Shown one piece after another: positions 7,994 through 17,100 of a DNA stretch of 28,988 bases (position 1 is its first letter; each line of letters begins with the position of its first letter). A program made the position numbers and the translations under genes. A model generated the notes under the pieces. It saw only the letters and a list, made by a program, of their open reading frames with translations. It searched no databases and was not told the origin of the DNA. This DNA comes from JBHOQX01 sp042408595 (GTDB lineage Bacteria; Chloroflexota; Chloroflexia; Chloroflexales; Roseiflexaceae). The stretch covers positions 1 to 28,988 of the forward strand of contig JBHOQX010000016.1 of the NCBI GenBank assembly GCA_042408595.1. Reading direction: 5' to 3'.

Positions 7994-8557
7994 ATGGCCA
8001 GGCGCCGTATTTTGCGGATCGACGATCCTGACGACAAAAAGATTTTGAAAACCCGCTGCCGGCCGGTGAATCTGCCGAATCCCTCGCTGAAGCAGCTCAT
8101 CGCGGATCTGTTCGAGACCATGCAGGCGGCGAACGGCGTCGGCCTGGCGGCGCCGCAGATCGGGCTGCCCTACCGGATCGCCGTGATCTCCATCCCGCCC
8201 GACGTGGAAGAGCAGGAGGATGGGACCAAGGTCGAGGTCGCGCCGGCTCAGGAGTATGTGCTGATCAATCCCGAGATTGTCAAGCTAGGCGCCGGCGAGG
8301 TGATCGGCCTGGAGGGCTGCCTGAGCCTGCCGGGGTGGTACGGCGAGGTGCCCCGGGCGAACTGGGTGACGGTGGAGTATAGCGACCTGAACGGCAGGCG
8401 CCACCGCATCCGCAAGGCGACCGGGCTGCTCAGCCGGGCGCTTCAGCACGAGATCGACCACCTGGACGGCATTCTCTTCACCGAACGCATGCGCGATCTT
8501 TCTACGCTGAAGGATTACAGCAAGGAACCGGAGGCCGCGCCCGCCGCCGAGGCGTAG
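7994..8557 (+). CDS. def: Peptide deformylase
   Basis: A 187-residue metal-dependent enzyme that removes the formyl group from the initiator Met of new proteins. All three family motifs are present: GVGLAAPQIG (residues 48-57), EGCLSLPG with metal-ligand Cys109, and QHEIDHLDG with ligands His152 and His156 and catalytic Glu153. The length is normal. A short acidic insert (~70-85, EEQEDGTKVEVAPAQ) sits in the variable loop before the second strand, as in many bacterial enzymes, and an Ala-rich acidic tail closes the protein. AAAGGA precedes the ATG by seven bases. The next gene starts 20 bases after the stop and may be cotranscribed. Confidence 0.96.
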   Translation: MARRRILRIDDPDDKKILKTRCRPVNLPNPSLKQLIADLFETMQAANGVGLAAPQIGLPYRIAVISIPPDVEEQEDGTKVEVAPAQEYVLINPEIVKLGAGEVIGLEGCLSLPGWYGEVPRANWVTVEYSDLNGRRHRIRKATGLLSRALQHEIDHLDGILFTERMRDLSTLKDYSKEPEAAPAAEA

Positions 8558-8576
8558 CCACAAGACGATCAAGCCG

Positions 8577-9014
8577 ATGGACCGCTACAAGAGCTTCTTC
8601 CACTTCCAGCACACCGCGCTGCTCGGCCTGTGGCGCTGGGGGCTCGCCAGCATGCTCGGCGGCGGGCTGCTCATGCTCACTCGCAGCACCCTGCTGCGGG
8701 CGCTGGGCCTTCAAGCGCTCGTCTGGGGCGCGATCGACGCCGCGCTCGCCTTCTTCGGACAGCGCGGCGCCCGGCGTCACATCCGCGGCGGCGCGCAAGA
8801 TGGCCCGGCCCATGCCCGCCGGTTCCGCCTGATCGTCGCGGTGAACGCCGCCCTGGACGTGCTGTATGTCCTGCTGGGGCTGCGCCTCATCCGCGGGTCG
8901 GCTGGTCGCAGCGCCCGCCGCGGGACCGGCCTGGGCATCCTGACCCAGGGCGTGTTTCTGCTGGTTTATGACACGGCGCTCGCGATCGCCACCGGGCGCT
9001 GGACGCGGGGCTGA
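8577..9014 (+). CDS. Small polytopic membrane protein, unknown function
   Basis: A 145-residue protein with about four hydrophobic segments: near 15-34, 40-60, 85-105 and 119-137. Charged stretches between them (QRGARRHIRGGAQ and RGSAGRSARRG) are Arg-rich and probably cytoplasmic. The arrangement resembles the DUF6992 group of small membrane proteins, but I cannot confirm this. It begins 20 bases after the deformylase stop with no clear ribosome-binding site of its own, so translational coupling is possible. No catalytic motif is seen. Confidence 0.7.
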   Translation: MDRYKSFFHFQHTALLGLWRWGLASMLGGGLLMLTRSTLLRALGLQALVWGAIDAALAFFGQRGARRHIRGGAQDGPAHARRFRLIVAVNAALDVLYVLLGLRLIRGSAGRSARRGTGLGILTQGVFLLVYDTALAIATGRWTRG

Positions 9015-9021
9015 TGCCGGG

Positions 9022-9274
9022 GTGACAAGGTGACGCAATGACCAGAAGGCCGCCGGGCTTGTCGTTATCACACGACATACATAGTGGGGGGGTGGGGCTC
9101 GCCCCTCTACGATTTCTCGTCGGGCGCGCGCACGCGCGAAAAGGCCCCGTAGGGAGCCTGCGGCGTACCGCAGTGCTCATATTGTGGACGGCCGTGTAGT
9201 TCTCCTGGATCAGGATCGCTGATCCCTGTGGTCTCAATCTCCAATCTCTAACTCTCTCGCTGCACTCTGCAATC
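9022..9274 (+). repeat. Gap with heptad arms and short hairpins
   Basis: A left arm (9022-9049, with GTGACAA and GGTGACG) follows the stop of the membrane-protein gene. A right arm of six heptads (9233-9274, mostly ending in TC or GC, for example CTCAATC then TCCAATC) ends just before the ribosome-binding site of the next gene. Between them are small hairpins, including GGATCAG (9207-9213) with CTGATCC (9219-9225). No gene was found in this 275-bp gap. Confidence 0.55.
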
Positions 9275-9289
9275 GCACCAGGAGCGTGA

Positions 9290-10372
9290 ATGGACACCAA
9301 GCGACTGCGCGTTGGCGTGATCGGCGCGGGCGTCGGCGCTTCGCATCTTGCCGCCTACCGCGAGAACCCCAACGTCGAGATCGTCGCCGTCGCCGGGCTG
9401 GAGGACGATCGGGTGCGCCGGCTGGCCGCCGAGTATGGCGCGGAGCGCACCTACCGCGAGTATGGCGATCTGATCGCCGCGCCGGATATCGACGCGGTGA
9501 GCGTCTGTGTGCCGAATGTGCTCCATGCGCCGGTGTCGATCGCGGCGCTGCAGGCCGGCAAGCACGTGCTCGTCGAAAAGCCACTGGCGCGCACGCCGGA
9601 GGAGGGCCGGGCGATGATCGCCGCGGCGCGCGAGGCCGGCAAGGTGCTGATGGTTAGCTTCAACTACCGCCATCGCGGCGATGTGCGCTGGCTGCGGCAG
9701 TACATCACGACCGGCGCGCTCGGCCGCATCTACTATGCCAAGGCCTACTGGATGCGCCGGGCCGGAATCCCGCGCCTGGGGAGCTGGTTCGTGAGCAAAG
9801 AGCAGGCTGGCGGCGGCCCGCTGATCGATCTCGGCGTGCATGTGCTCGATCTGGCGATGCACCTGATGGACGAGCCGCGGCCGCTCGCCGTGAGCGGCGC
9901 GGTGTATGCCGAGTTCGGGCCGCGCGGCCTGAAGAACTGGGGCTCGTACCATGGTGGCGGCTTCGCCGGCGCCGCGCCGTATGAGGTGGAGGACCTCGGC
10001 ACGGCGTTCATCCGCCTGGAGGGCGGCGCGACGCTGACGCTCGAGGCGAGTTGGGCCAGCCACGGCTCCTTCGGCGACGACTTCGGCGTGATCCTGTACG
10101 GCACGGAGGGCGGCGCCGAGCTGCGGGTCAAGAACTACGGCTGGCAGGATACGGTGCGGATCTACACCGATATCGATGGTGTACCGGTCGAGACGACACC
10201 GTTCATCCCGCAGAGCGGCGGCCACCGCGGCGTGATCGATGCGTTTGTCGCTGCGGCGCTGGCGAACAATGGCTCGGTCGAGGAGGCCGAGGCTGGGCTG
10301 CGCCGGGCCGAGGTGATCGACGCGATCTACCGCTCGGCGGTTTCCGGCCACGAGGTTGTCATCGAGGCATAG
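9290..10372 (+). CDS. Gfo/Idh/MocA-family NAD(P)-dependent oxidoreductase
   Basis: A 360-residue oxidoreductase of the glucose-fructose oxidoreductase/inositol dehydrogenase superfamily. These enzymes use NAD(P) to oxidise or reduce sugars, inositols and related polyols. The N-terminal Rossmann fold has RVGVIGAGVGASHLAAY. The family motif EKPLA is at residues 96-100 and holds the catalytic Lys97. In the C-terminal sheet domain, GGGPLIDLGVHVLDLAMHLM carries the usual Asp180 and His184. The length is typical. The ATG has GGAG six bases upstream. No sugar kinase or transporter adjoins it, so the substrate cannot be named. Confidence 0.9.
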   Translation: MDTKRLRVGVIGAGVGASHLAAYRENPNVEIVAVAGLEDDRVRRLAAEYGAERTYREYGDLIAAPDIDAVSVCVPNVLHAPVSIAALQAGKHVLVEKPLARTPEEGRAMIAAAREAGKVLMVSFNYRHRGDVRWLRQYITTGALGRIYYAKAYWMRRAGIPRLGSWFVSKEQAGGGPLIDLGVHVLDLAMHLMDEPRPLAVSGAVYAEFGPRGLKNWGSYHGGGFAGAAPYEVEDLGTAFIRLEGGATLTLEASWASHGSFGDDFGVILYGTEGGAELRVKNYGWQDTVRIYTDIDGVPVETTPFIPQSGGHRGVIDAFVAAALANNGSVEEAEAGLRRAEVIDAIYRSAVSGHEVVIEA

Positions 10373-10385
10373 GGGGCACGGCAGC

Positions 10386-10407
10386 GGGGCGATGAGATCA
10401 TCGCCCC
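10386..10407. terminator. Bidirectional hairpin at the ends of two convergent genes
   Basis: GGGGCGATGA (10386-10395) and TCATCGCCCC (10398-10407) form a perfect 10-bp inverted repeat; its right arm contains the stop codon of the minus-strand kinase. An outer GGCAC (10375-10379) can pair with GTGCC beyond it. Position and strength fit a shared terminator, although no T-tract follows. Confidence 0.6.
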
Positions 10408-12374
10408 TGTGCCACGTCGCGCCCGACGGCCATCGTCTCTTCCTCTTCGTCGTCCAGCGGGGGGGCGATGATTGGCAGCCGCACCGTCATGGTCGTCCCG
10501 CGGCCCACGTCGCTCGCCACGTGGATCGTCCCACCGTGGTCATGGACGATGCCGTAGGAGATCGAGAGCCCTAGACCGGTGCCGGGGGTCTGGCTCCCGC
10601 CGAGCGCGCCCTTGGTGGTGACAAACGGCTCGAAGATTTTGTCGCGCAGCTCGTCGGGGATTCCGTGGCCGGTATCGGCCACGCTCAGTTCAAGCATCCC
10701 GCGCCGCTCGCGCAGCCCGATCGTCAGCGTGCCGCCTCCCGGCTTCATCGCGTCGCGGGCGTTGGTCACCAGGTTCAGCACCACCTGCGCGATCTGGCCG
10801 ATGTCGCAGACCGTCCGAGGCGTCGGTTCGACCTCGCGCACCACCTGGATGCGCGCTTTGGCGAGATCGAGCTCGACCAGCTGGAGCACTTCGTCGATCG
10901 CCTCCGCCAGGTGGGCCGGGGCGCGAGTGTGCTCCTGCCGCCGCGCGAAGGTCAACAGGCCGCGGGTGATGCTGCGCCCGCGCCGGCACGCCTGGATGAC
11001 GACATCTAGCGCGTGGTTTTTCTCTTCGAGTGACTCGGCGCCGGCGCCAAGCTCGGCGTAGCCAAGCATGCCGCCAAGCAGGTTGTTGAATTCGTGCGCG
11101 ATCCCGGCGGCGAAGGTGCCAACCGCTGCCAGCTTGGAGGATTGGATCAATTCGGCCTGCTTCGAGCGCACTTCGTTGAAGAGGTGCGCGTTCTGGAGCG
11201 TCACCGCCGCCTGCCGCGCGAAGGCCGTCAGCACCCGTTGCTCGTCGGCGTCCAGCCCGCGCAGCCGGTCGAATGCCAGGCAGATCGTGCCGAGCGCCCG
11301 TTTATCGGCCTGGAGCGGGATGCTCAGCACGGCGGACCAGTTGGACGCCGCAGCGATCGGCAGCGGCGCGAGCTCCTGGCAGCGCTCATCGGCGATCAGG
11401 AGCACCTGGCCGCGCGCCAGCAGCGGCGCGTACAGGTGCTCGTTCGTCAGCCCCGCTTCGCCGTCCTCCACCGGCAGATTGTGGGTCGCCACCAGCCGCG
11501 GCTGGCCCTCCTCCAGCAGCACCACCCAGCCCCAGGGTGCGTCGAGCAGCGCCGCCAGCCGCTCGCACAGCACCTCGAGCATGCGCTGGGTGTCGAGCGT
11601 GCCGATCAGCGTGGTCGCCAGCGCCTGGAGCCGTTCGAGCCGCGCCGCGAGCGATTCGCGCTGCATGGCGGTGTGCCGCAGGTCGCGTGTGGCGCGATCG
11701 AGCGCGATCTGGTTGCGGAAGGTGAACTGCGCGCCGATCAGCGGCGTCAGCCCGATCAGGAAGGCCCACGGCCCGAGCGACCAGGCGACGCCGAGCAGGC
11801 CGCCGAGCGGCGCCATCACCGGCACGTACCAGCGGAGCGTGCCGAGCCGGGCGCGCCAGCGGGCAAGCAACGGGTCGCGCTCGGGATCCTGCGCGCCGGC
11901 CAGCAGCTCCCCGCCGTAGGCCAGCGCGCCGATCAGCAGCAGCCCAACGATCGCCAGCGGCGTGGTGTAGGGCGGCGCGTCGGGCGGCTGGGTGGCGGCA
12001 TAGATCGGGGCCGCGAGCGCGATCAGCAGGCAGCGCGTGCCGGCGTACTGGAGCGCGCGGGCGGGGGTGCGGCGGTCCGCCGGGGCGGAGAGCAGCGCCC
12101 CGGCCAGCGTGGCGAGCAGCAGCAGCGGCCAGCCGGCGACGGTCAAACCGGCGATCAGAAGGGCGGGCGCGGGCGTTAACTCGGTGCCGTCGTCGAGCGG
12201 CAGGCCGGTGATGTCGCCGAGCGCCAGGAGCGCGGCGATGATCGCGGCCCCCGCCGCGGCGCCGCGGCTGATCGGCGGCAGGCCGAGCCAGGCGGCGCTG
12301 ACCGCGATCGTGGCGAGCGCCAGAAACCAGGTGAGCGCCACGGGCCGGCGGCTGACGCGCGCCAGAAACGACAT
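10398..12374 (-). CDS. Membrane histidine kinase with GAF domain
   Basis: A 658-residue kinase. Residues ~10-215 hold about six hydrophobic helices forming a membrane sensor region. A short coiled segment (~222-250) leads to a GAF domain (~252-400; LCERLAALLDAPWGWVVLLE ... SIPLQADKRALGTICL). The H-box is GIAHEFNNLLGG with His427, the HEFNN form typical of NtrB-like kinases. The N-box (NLVTNARDAM, ~534-543), G1 (ADTGHGIPDEL) and G2 (GTGLGLSISYGIVHDHGG) follow. An acidic tail (DDEEEE) ends the protein. No regulator gene is next to it, so it is an orphan. ATG 12374 is preceded by AAAGAGG at good spacing. Confidence 0.9.
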   Translation of the reverse strand: MSFLARVSRRPVALTWFLALATIAVSAAWLGLPPISRGAAAGAAIIAALLALGDITGLPLDDGTELTPAPALLIAGLTVAGWPLLLLATLAGALLSAPADRRTPARALQYAGTRCLLIALAAPIYAATQPPDAPPYTTPLAIVGLLLIGALAYGGELLAGAQDPERDPLLARWRARLGTLRWYVPVMAPLGGLLGVAWSLGPWAFLIGLTPLIGAQFTFRNQIALDRATRDLRHTAMQRESLAARLERLQALATTLIGTLDTQRMLEVLCERLAALLDAPWGWVVLLEEGQPRLVATHNLPVEDGEAGLTNEHLYAPLLARGQVLLIADERCQELAPLPIAAASNWSAVLSIPLQADKRALGTICLAFDRLRGLDADEQRVLTAFARQAAVTLQNAHLFNEVRSKQAELIQSSKLAAVGTFAAGIAHEFNNLLGGMLGYAELGAGAESLEEKNHALDVVIQACRRGRSITRGLLTFARRQEHTRAPAHLAEAIDEVLQLVELDLAKARIQVVREVEPTPRTVCDIGQIAQVVLNLVTNARDAMKPGGGTLTIGLRERRGMLELSVADTGHGIPDELRDKIFEPFVTTKGALGGSQTPGTGLGLSISYGIVHDHGGTIHVASDVGRGTTMTVRLPIIAPPLDDEEEETMAVGRDVAQGR

Positions 12375-12509
12375 CGCAGGCCTCTTTCAGTCGGCGGCGA
12401 AACGGGGACGCCGTGCGGCCTGTGCGCGATGGCCGGCTGGCGGGCAGCGCTGTTGTGCGATCCGCTCAGGCTGCCGTGTGGCCGCCGTTGTCGTTTGGTA
12501 CGGGAGATC

Positions 12510-12538
12510 GTTATAGCATGCCCGGCCGACAGTCGCAA
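12510..12538 (-). promoter_or_regulatory. Sigma-70-type promoter for the GAF kinase
   Basis: On the minus strand TTGCGA (12538-12533) is followed after 17 bp by TATAAC (12515-12510), with TGC directly before the -10. It is the only promoter here with both boxes well matched. It leaves a leader of about 130 bases before the ATG at 12374. Confidence 0.7.
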
Positions 12539-12636
12539 GCCCAATCGCCAGTTGTAATGTGACAGTTTCATAACATTTTGACGCTGTCTGAAACGGGGAG
12601 GTTTGGCGGGCTGCGCGCGCCACGATTCCTGCTGTT

Positions 12637-12709
12637 CTGCCGCGCGGTCGGCAGCGCAGCCGCCGACCGCGCGGCGGGGGAGAATGTCGTCTGGGGGCCG
12701 CCGGCCCCC
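12637..12709. repeat. Two strong hairpins in the 538-bp divergent gap
   Basis: CCGCGCGGTCGGC (12640-12652) pairs perfectly with GCCGACCGCGCGG (12662-12674), and the stem can be extended outward by G-C, T-G and C-G pairs. A second hairpin pairs GGGGGCC (12693-12699) with GGCCCCC (12703-12709). They lie between the divergent promoters of the GAF kinase and the PH-domain gene. The rest of the gap (12375-12912) has no convincing gene. Confidence 0.6.
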
Positions 12710-12820
12710 CAACACCCCCGCTGGGTGCATTGCAGGCAGCCTCTGACGGATCCGGGTGTGCAGCATGCGGCGCAACGGGCTAGTTCGCGGTGAGCGCGAC
12801 CGCCGGCTGCGCCGCTGTGG

Positions 12821-12826
12821 TATCAT
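12821..12826 (+). promoter_or_regulatory. Extended -10 promoter for the PH-domain gene
   Basis: TGG-TATCAT lies about 87 bp upstream of the ATG at 12913. No -35 match was found. Confidence 0.5.
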
Positions 12827-12912
12827 ACGGCGCGCCTTGATGTCACCGATTCCGGCGGGCCCGAACGCGTGCCGGGCGGATGGGCGGGGTACCGCCTGGT
12901 CTGAGTATTCGC

Positions 12913-13485
12913 ATGACAGAGCAGATCAGCTTCGAGGCCGCTCCGCTCGATCCGTACGCGGAGCGCATAACAACTGGGATCGCGTTGTTGGGCGGGGTGC
13001 TGCTCATGCCCCTGCTGTTCTGGTTTCTCAGCCGCATCGCCGTGTTGCAGGTGATCTTCACCGGGATTCTGGTGTGCACGGCGGTAGCGGCGACGCTGCT
13101 GCTCTGGCTGGCGCTCAATTACGCGGTGATGCCGGTGGCCTATCGTGTCGAACAGGACCAACTCGTCGTTCGACGCACGTGGTGGCGCGCGCTGCGGGTC
13201 CCGCTCAACCAGATCATCGGTGTCTCCGAGGCCGGTGCGCTGGCCGATATGCCCCGGCGTGGCCTGCGGCGCGCATTCAACGCCGGGGTGTTCGGCTATC
13301 ACGGCCCGTTCCAACTCGATCCACACGGCCAGGTATTTTTCAGTGCGACGAATCGCGAAAAACTGGTAGCCGTCGCGCGTCAGCAGGCGCCGCCGCTGAT
13401 CCTCAGCCCGGCCCGCCCGCGCGACTTCGTCGAGGCGCTGCGCGCGGCGCTCGCAGGGCAGTTGGGCGAGGCCGTGCCGGGGTGA
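12913..13485 (+). CDS. Membrane protein with bacterial PH-like domain
   Basis: A 190-residue protein with two hydrophobic helices (near 22-45 and 50-75) followed by a soluble domain. The run YRVEQDQLVVRRTWWRALRVPLNQIIGV is characteristic of bacterial PH-like (bPH) domains, as is VFFSATNREKLVAV further on. Such proteins sit on the cytoplasmic face of the membrane; their roles are mostly unknown. ATG 12913 was chosen because it directly precedes the acidic N-terminus (TEQISFEAAPLDPY) and follows the promoter at 12821; a clear ribosome-binding site is lacking. The gene is probably the first of a run reaching to the 1029-residue protein. Confidence 0.75.
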   Translation: MTEQISFEAAPLDPYAERITTGIALLGGVLLMPLLFWFLSRIAVLQVIFTGILVCTAVAATLLLWLALNYAVMPVAYRVEQDQLVVRRTWWRALRVPLNQIIGVSEAGALADMPRRGLRRAFNAGVFGYHGPFQLDPHGQVFFSATNREKLVAVARQQAPPLILSPARPRDFVEALRAALAGQLGEAVPG

Positions 13486-13504
13486 CAGGGCGACAAGCCA
13501 TAAG

Positions 13505-13588
13505 CCTCACCAGATGTCATTCATCACGTCTCGCACATCAGCTCTCCGCTGTCCTTCGTCCACCGTCGATCATCTGTCGTCCTTCGTC
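13505..13588 (+). repeat. Twelve consecutive degenerate heptads
   Basis: From 13505 to 13588 every seventh base closes a unit ending in YC (mostly TC; consensus NNNNNTC). CTTCGTC occurs at 13554-13560 and again at 13582-13588, exactly four units apart. A short left arm with GTGACAG and GGCGACA lies at 13482-13497. The array ends five bases before the ATG of the next gene and leaves no room for a normal ribosome-binding site. Confidence 0.75.
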
Positions 13589-13592
13589 AACC

Positions 13593-14144
13593 ATGCGCTT
13601 TCCGGATGCTGACCGCCTTTCGCTTCCCTGCCGCTTCGAACGGTTTGTGCCCGGCCGGCTCCACGGGGACGGGCGGCGCTACCTGCCGCTGATCGTGCTG
13701 CGCCCCGACACCGCGGACGCGCCGCCGCTGGCTGTTGTGGACCGGCACCATCGGGTCGACCCGGCGCTCGAAGGGCGCCGCGGCGTGGCGCGGTTGGTCT
13801 TTCTGCTCAGCAGCTTGCGGCTTCAAACGCCGCCGCCGCGCCGCGGGCTGGTGGCCGAGGCCGGCCTACCGGCGGGCGCCCCGAGCGCCGCGCCGTTCGC
13901 CTACGGCCAGGTGCTCGCCGTGCCGACCTGGGAGACGGGCGCGGTGGAGCTGCCGTATGAGGCGCTCCACGCCGAGCTCCTGCTGGATGTCGGCGCGGGC
14001 GTGATCGGCGTGCGCACCAATGCGACCGCGGCCAGCCTGGCGGAGCAGCTCGGCACGCCGCGCCTGGAACCGGGCGACTGGCTGATCGTTACGCGGTCGC
14101 GAGTCGATATCCTCGGTTTCACGCCATCCGACCAACCGCTATGA
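13593..14144 (+). CDS. Protein of unknown function
   Basis: A 183-residue soluble protein that I do not recognise. The first part (RLSLPCRFERFVPGRLHGDG) is followed by predicted beta strands (RYLPLIVLRPD, LAVVDRHHRVDP), a short Arg-rich region (LRLQTPPPRRGLV), and a C-terminal half with PYEALHAELLLDVGAGVIGV and DWLIVTRSRVDILGF. No signal peptide or membrane helix is seen. ATG 13593 is the first start after the heptad array. Its stop overlaps the ATG of the next gene by four bases (ATGA), so it is translationally coupled to the large membrane protein and probably works with it. Confidence 0.65.
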   Translation: MRFPDADRLSLPCRFERFVPGRLHGDGRRYLPLIVLRPDTADAPPLAVVDRHHRVDPALEGRRGVARLVFLLSSLRLQTPPPRRGLVAEAGLPAGAPSAAPFAYGQVLAVPTWETGAVELPYEALHAELLLDVGAGVIGVRTNATAASLAEQLGTPRLEPGDWLIVTRSRVDILGFTPSDQPL

Positions 14145-17100
14145 GCATCGCCGCGACGATCCTGCTGCCGGCGCTTGTCGCACTGGCGTTGTGCGTGCAC
14201 CTCGGCGTCGCCTGGCGCCAGCTGCTGCCGCCCGCACTCCAGCCGTACCGCTGGCTGCTGGCCCCCCTGCTCGGCTTCGCGCTGCTGCTGATCGTCGTCA
14301 CACCGCTGACGCTGCTCACTGCGCTCACGCCGCCGCAGGTCGTCGCCGGGCTGACGCTGGCGGTGGCACCGCTCAACCTTTGGACGCTCCTCCGCCGCCG
14401 CGCCGTGCCGCGCCTGCCCGCTGCCGAACGCTGGGCGCAGGCGGGCTGCCTGCTGATCGCCGCCCTGGTCTTCGCGCTGGCGGTGCTGCCGGTGGCGCGC
14501 TGGGGCATCTCGACCCCGATCGGCAGCAACTGGGACCCGGCCGATGTGTATATACCGCTCGGGCGAGCGCTGGAGCTGCGCTCGCAGCGCGATGTCGGCC
14601 AGTTCCCGCGCAATCCGTTGCTGAAGATCATCGCGACGCCGCCGGTGACCGGGCGCGTCCATTCGTTCTCGTACCTCCACGCCACGGCTAGCCGGACCAC
14701 CGGGGTGGAGCCGCTGCATAGCTTCGTGCCGTTGCTGGCGCTGCTGCTCGCGCTCCAGCCGCTGGCGGCCTACGTGCTGGGGCGGGTGGGCGGCCTGCGG
14801 CCCGTCGGGGCGCTCTTCGGCGCGTGGCTGCTGGCAGCGGCCTGGCTGCCGCTCTGGGTGGCGGACAACGGCTTCGCCGAGCACCTGGCGGCGCTGCCGC
14901 TGCTCCCGGCCGCGCTCGCCAGCGGCCTGGCGGCGCTGCGCGCCGGTGGGCGGCGCGCCCTGCTCACCGGCGCGGCGCTGATCGCCGGGCTGGCCTGCGC
15001 CTACTACCCGGCGTTGTCCGCGTTTGTCGCGCTGTTCGCGCCAGCGGCGGGCTGGCTGCTGTGGCGGCCCTGGGTGGTGGATGGCGGAGGCGCACGCCCG
15101 TGCGCCCGTGCGCGGTGGTCGGTCGCGGCCCGGCTGCTGGCGCTCGCCGCTCTGGCGTTCGTCCTGAGCCTGGGCGCGCAGGCCCTCTTCTTCTTCGCCG
15201 ATGGCTTCCTGGACGAGATTCGGCGCGGCAACTCCGGTTTCCAGATCGGCAGATTCGTTCCGCTGACCGACATCTTCGGCCTGGGCGCGCACTTTCGCGA
15301 CCGCCTGGCCCCGCTGGACGCCCGGCTGGCCTGGCCCGCGGCGGCGCTGGCGCTGCTGCTGCTCGGCGCCGGGTGCGCCGGGCGGCGCGCGCCGGCCCTC
15401 GCCGCCATGCTCGTCGGCGCGCTCGTCTACCTCGCCGCAGCGGCGCTGATGCGCAACCACTATGCCTTCTACAAGGGTGTGACGTTCTGCCTGCCGATTC
15501 TGGCTCTGCTGACTGCTGCCGGGGCGGACGCCGCATGGCGGTGGGTGGACGACGGGCGGCGGACGGATGCTGGCCGACGCTTGGTTATCCCGATGTCGCC
15601 GTCGCACCGCGTCATCGTGTCATCTCGTCATGTGGTCAAAGGGAGCGGCGTGCTTGCCGCCGCCCTGATCCTCGCCCTGAGCGCGCACACCGCCTGGCGC
15701 GTTCAGTCGAATCTGGCGGCGGGCGGGCCGCGCCTGTGGAGCCTGCGCGAGACGCGCGTCGCTGGTGTGCGCGCCGCCGTGCCGGATGGTGCGAGCGTGC
15801 TGTTCGTGCCATCTGCCGAGCATCCGCGCACCTTCGGCAGCCTGATCAGCTACGCGCTGTTGGGGCACGAGCTGTTCGGTAGCTTTCCAACAGCCTACGG
15901 CGGTCTGTCGGCCCCGGCCCGGCAGCGCGCCCCCGCGCTGGCGCTGCTCCCGGACGACGCCGACCCGGCGGCCCACGGCTTCGAGGCGGCGGACGCGCGC
16001 TGGGCGGGAGCGGGCCTGCGGCTCTATGGCCGCGACGCGGACGTGCGCGCTCACCGGGTGCTCGGCGGCGGCGGGCGCTACCCGGCGCTCGCCCCTGGCC
16101 AGGAGCTGACGTTGCGCCTCGGTGCGGCATGGATCGCGCTGCCTGGCGAGGACGGGCCGCCCGCCGACCCCGCCGCGCCGGCCCGGCTGGCGCTGGCGGT
16201 GGCGAGCTTCGCGCCGGCTCGGCTGGAGGTCGCCGCCGGCGGCCAGATGGCGCGCTACGACCTGCCGGCAGGCGTGGCCGAGCTGCGCACGCGCGCCGGG
16301 CCGCTGCCGGGAACGGTCCGGCTGCGCAACCTGGGCGCCACGCCGGTCTACCTCTGGTGGGGCGAGCTGCGCGCGCCCGGCCCCGACCAGGCGCCCATCC
16401 CCCGCGAGGTGGCCTTCGTGCAGGCCATGCCGGATGCCGCTGGCCGGCCGGGCGCGAGCGACATCCGGCTGCATACGCTGCCGCTGCCCACGGGCCGCCA
16501 GAAGCTGACGGCGCTCCTGATCGCCTCCTCTTTGCAGGGCAAACGCGACTGGCGCGAAATCGGGCGCTGGCTCTTTTTCCCACAAACCGAAACCCTGCGG
16601 CTGGAAACCGACCTGCTGGCGATTGCGCCCGCGCTGCGACGGGGCGGGGCGCCGGTCGAGCTGATCGGCCGCGGCGCGCCGGCTGGCGATGGCCGCTACC
16701 GGCTGACGCTGTTGCTGGCGAACGACGCCAGGATCGTCTTCGGCACGCAGCTCTGGGAGTGGGAGGTGCGCGGCGGCGCTGTACGCGGCGCCCTGGCCGA
16801 CCCGGTGGCGTTCGAGGTGCTGCCGCTGCCGCGGCCCGCCACCCCGGTCGGGGCCATAGCGGAGGACGGCGCGCTGCGGCTGGCGGGCTACACGCTGCCG
16901 GGCGGTGTGGCGCGCCCCGGTGAGCCGCTCACGCTGCATCTGGTCTGGCAGGCGCTCCGGCGCTCCGGCAGTGACCTGCGGGCGCGCCTGGAGTTGCGCG
17001 ATGCCGGTGGGCGCGTGCTGGTCGCGGCCTCGGGGCCGCTCGGCCCGCCGGAGCACGGCACATCGACCTGGCTGGAGGGTGAGCTGTCGGAGCAGGAGCT

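Noticed and set aside
11094..12179. 361-codon plus-strand frame opposite the GAF kinase
   Set aside because: Gln/Arg/Gly-rich shadow of the kinase gene.
13901..15607. 568-codon minus-strand frame opposite the large membrane protein
   Set aside because: Low-complexity Arg/Gln-rich translation with no motif. The plus strand has overlapping start/stop coupling and clear membrane helices.
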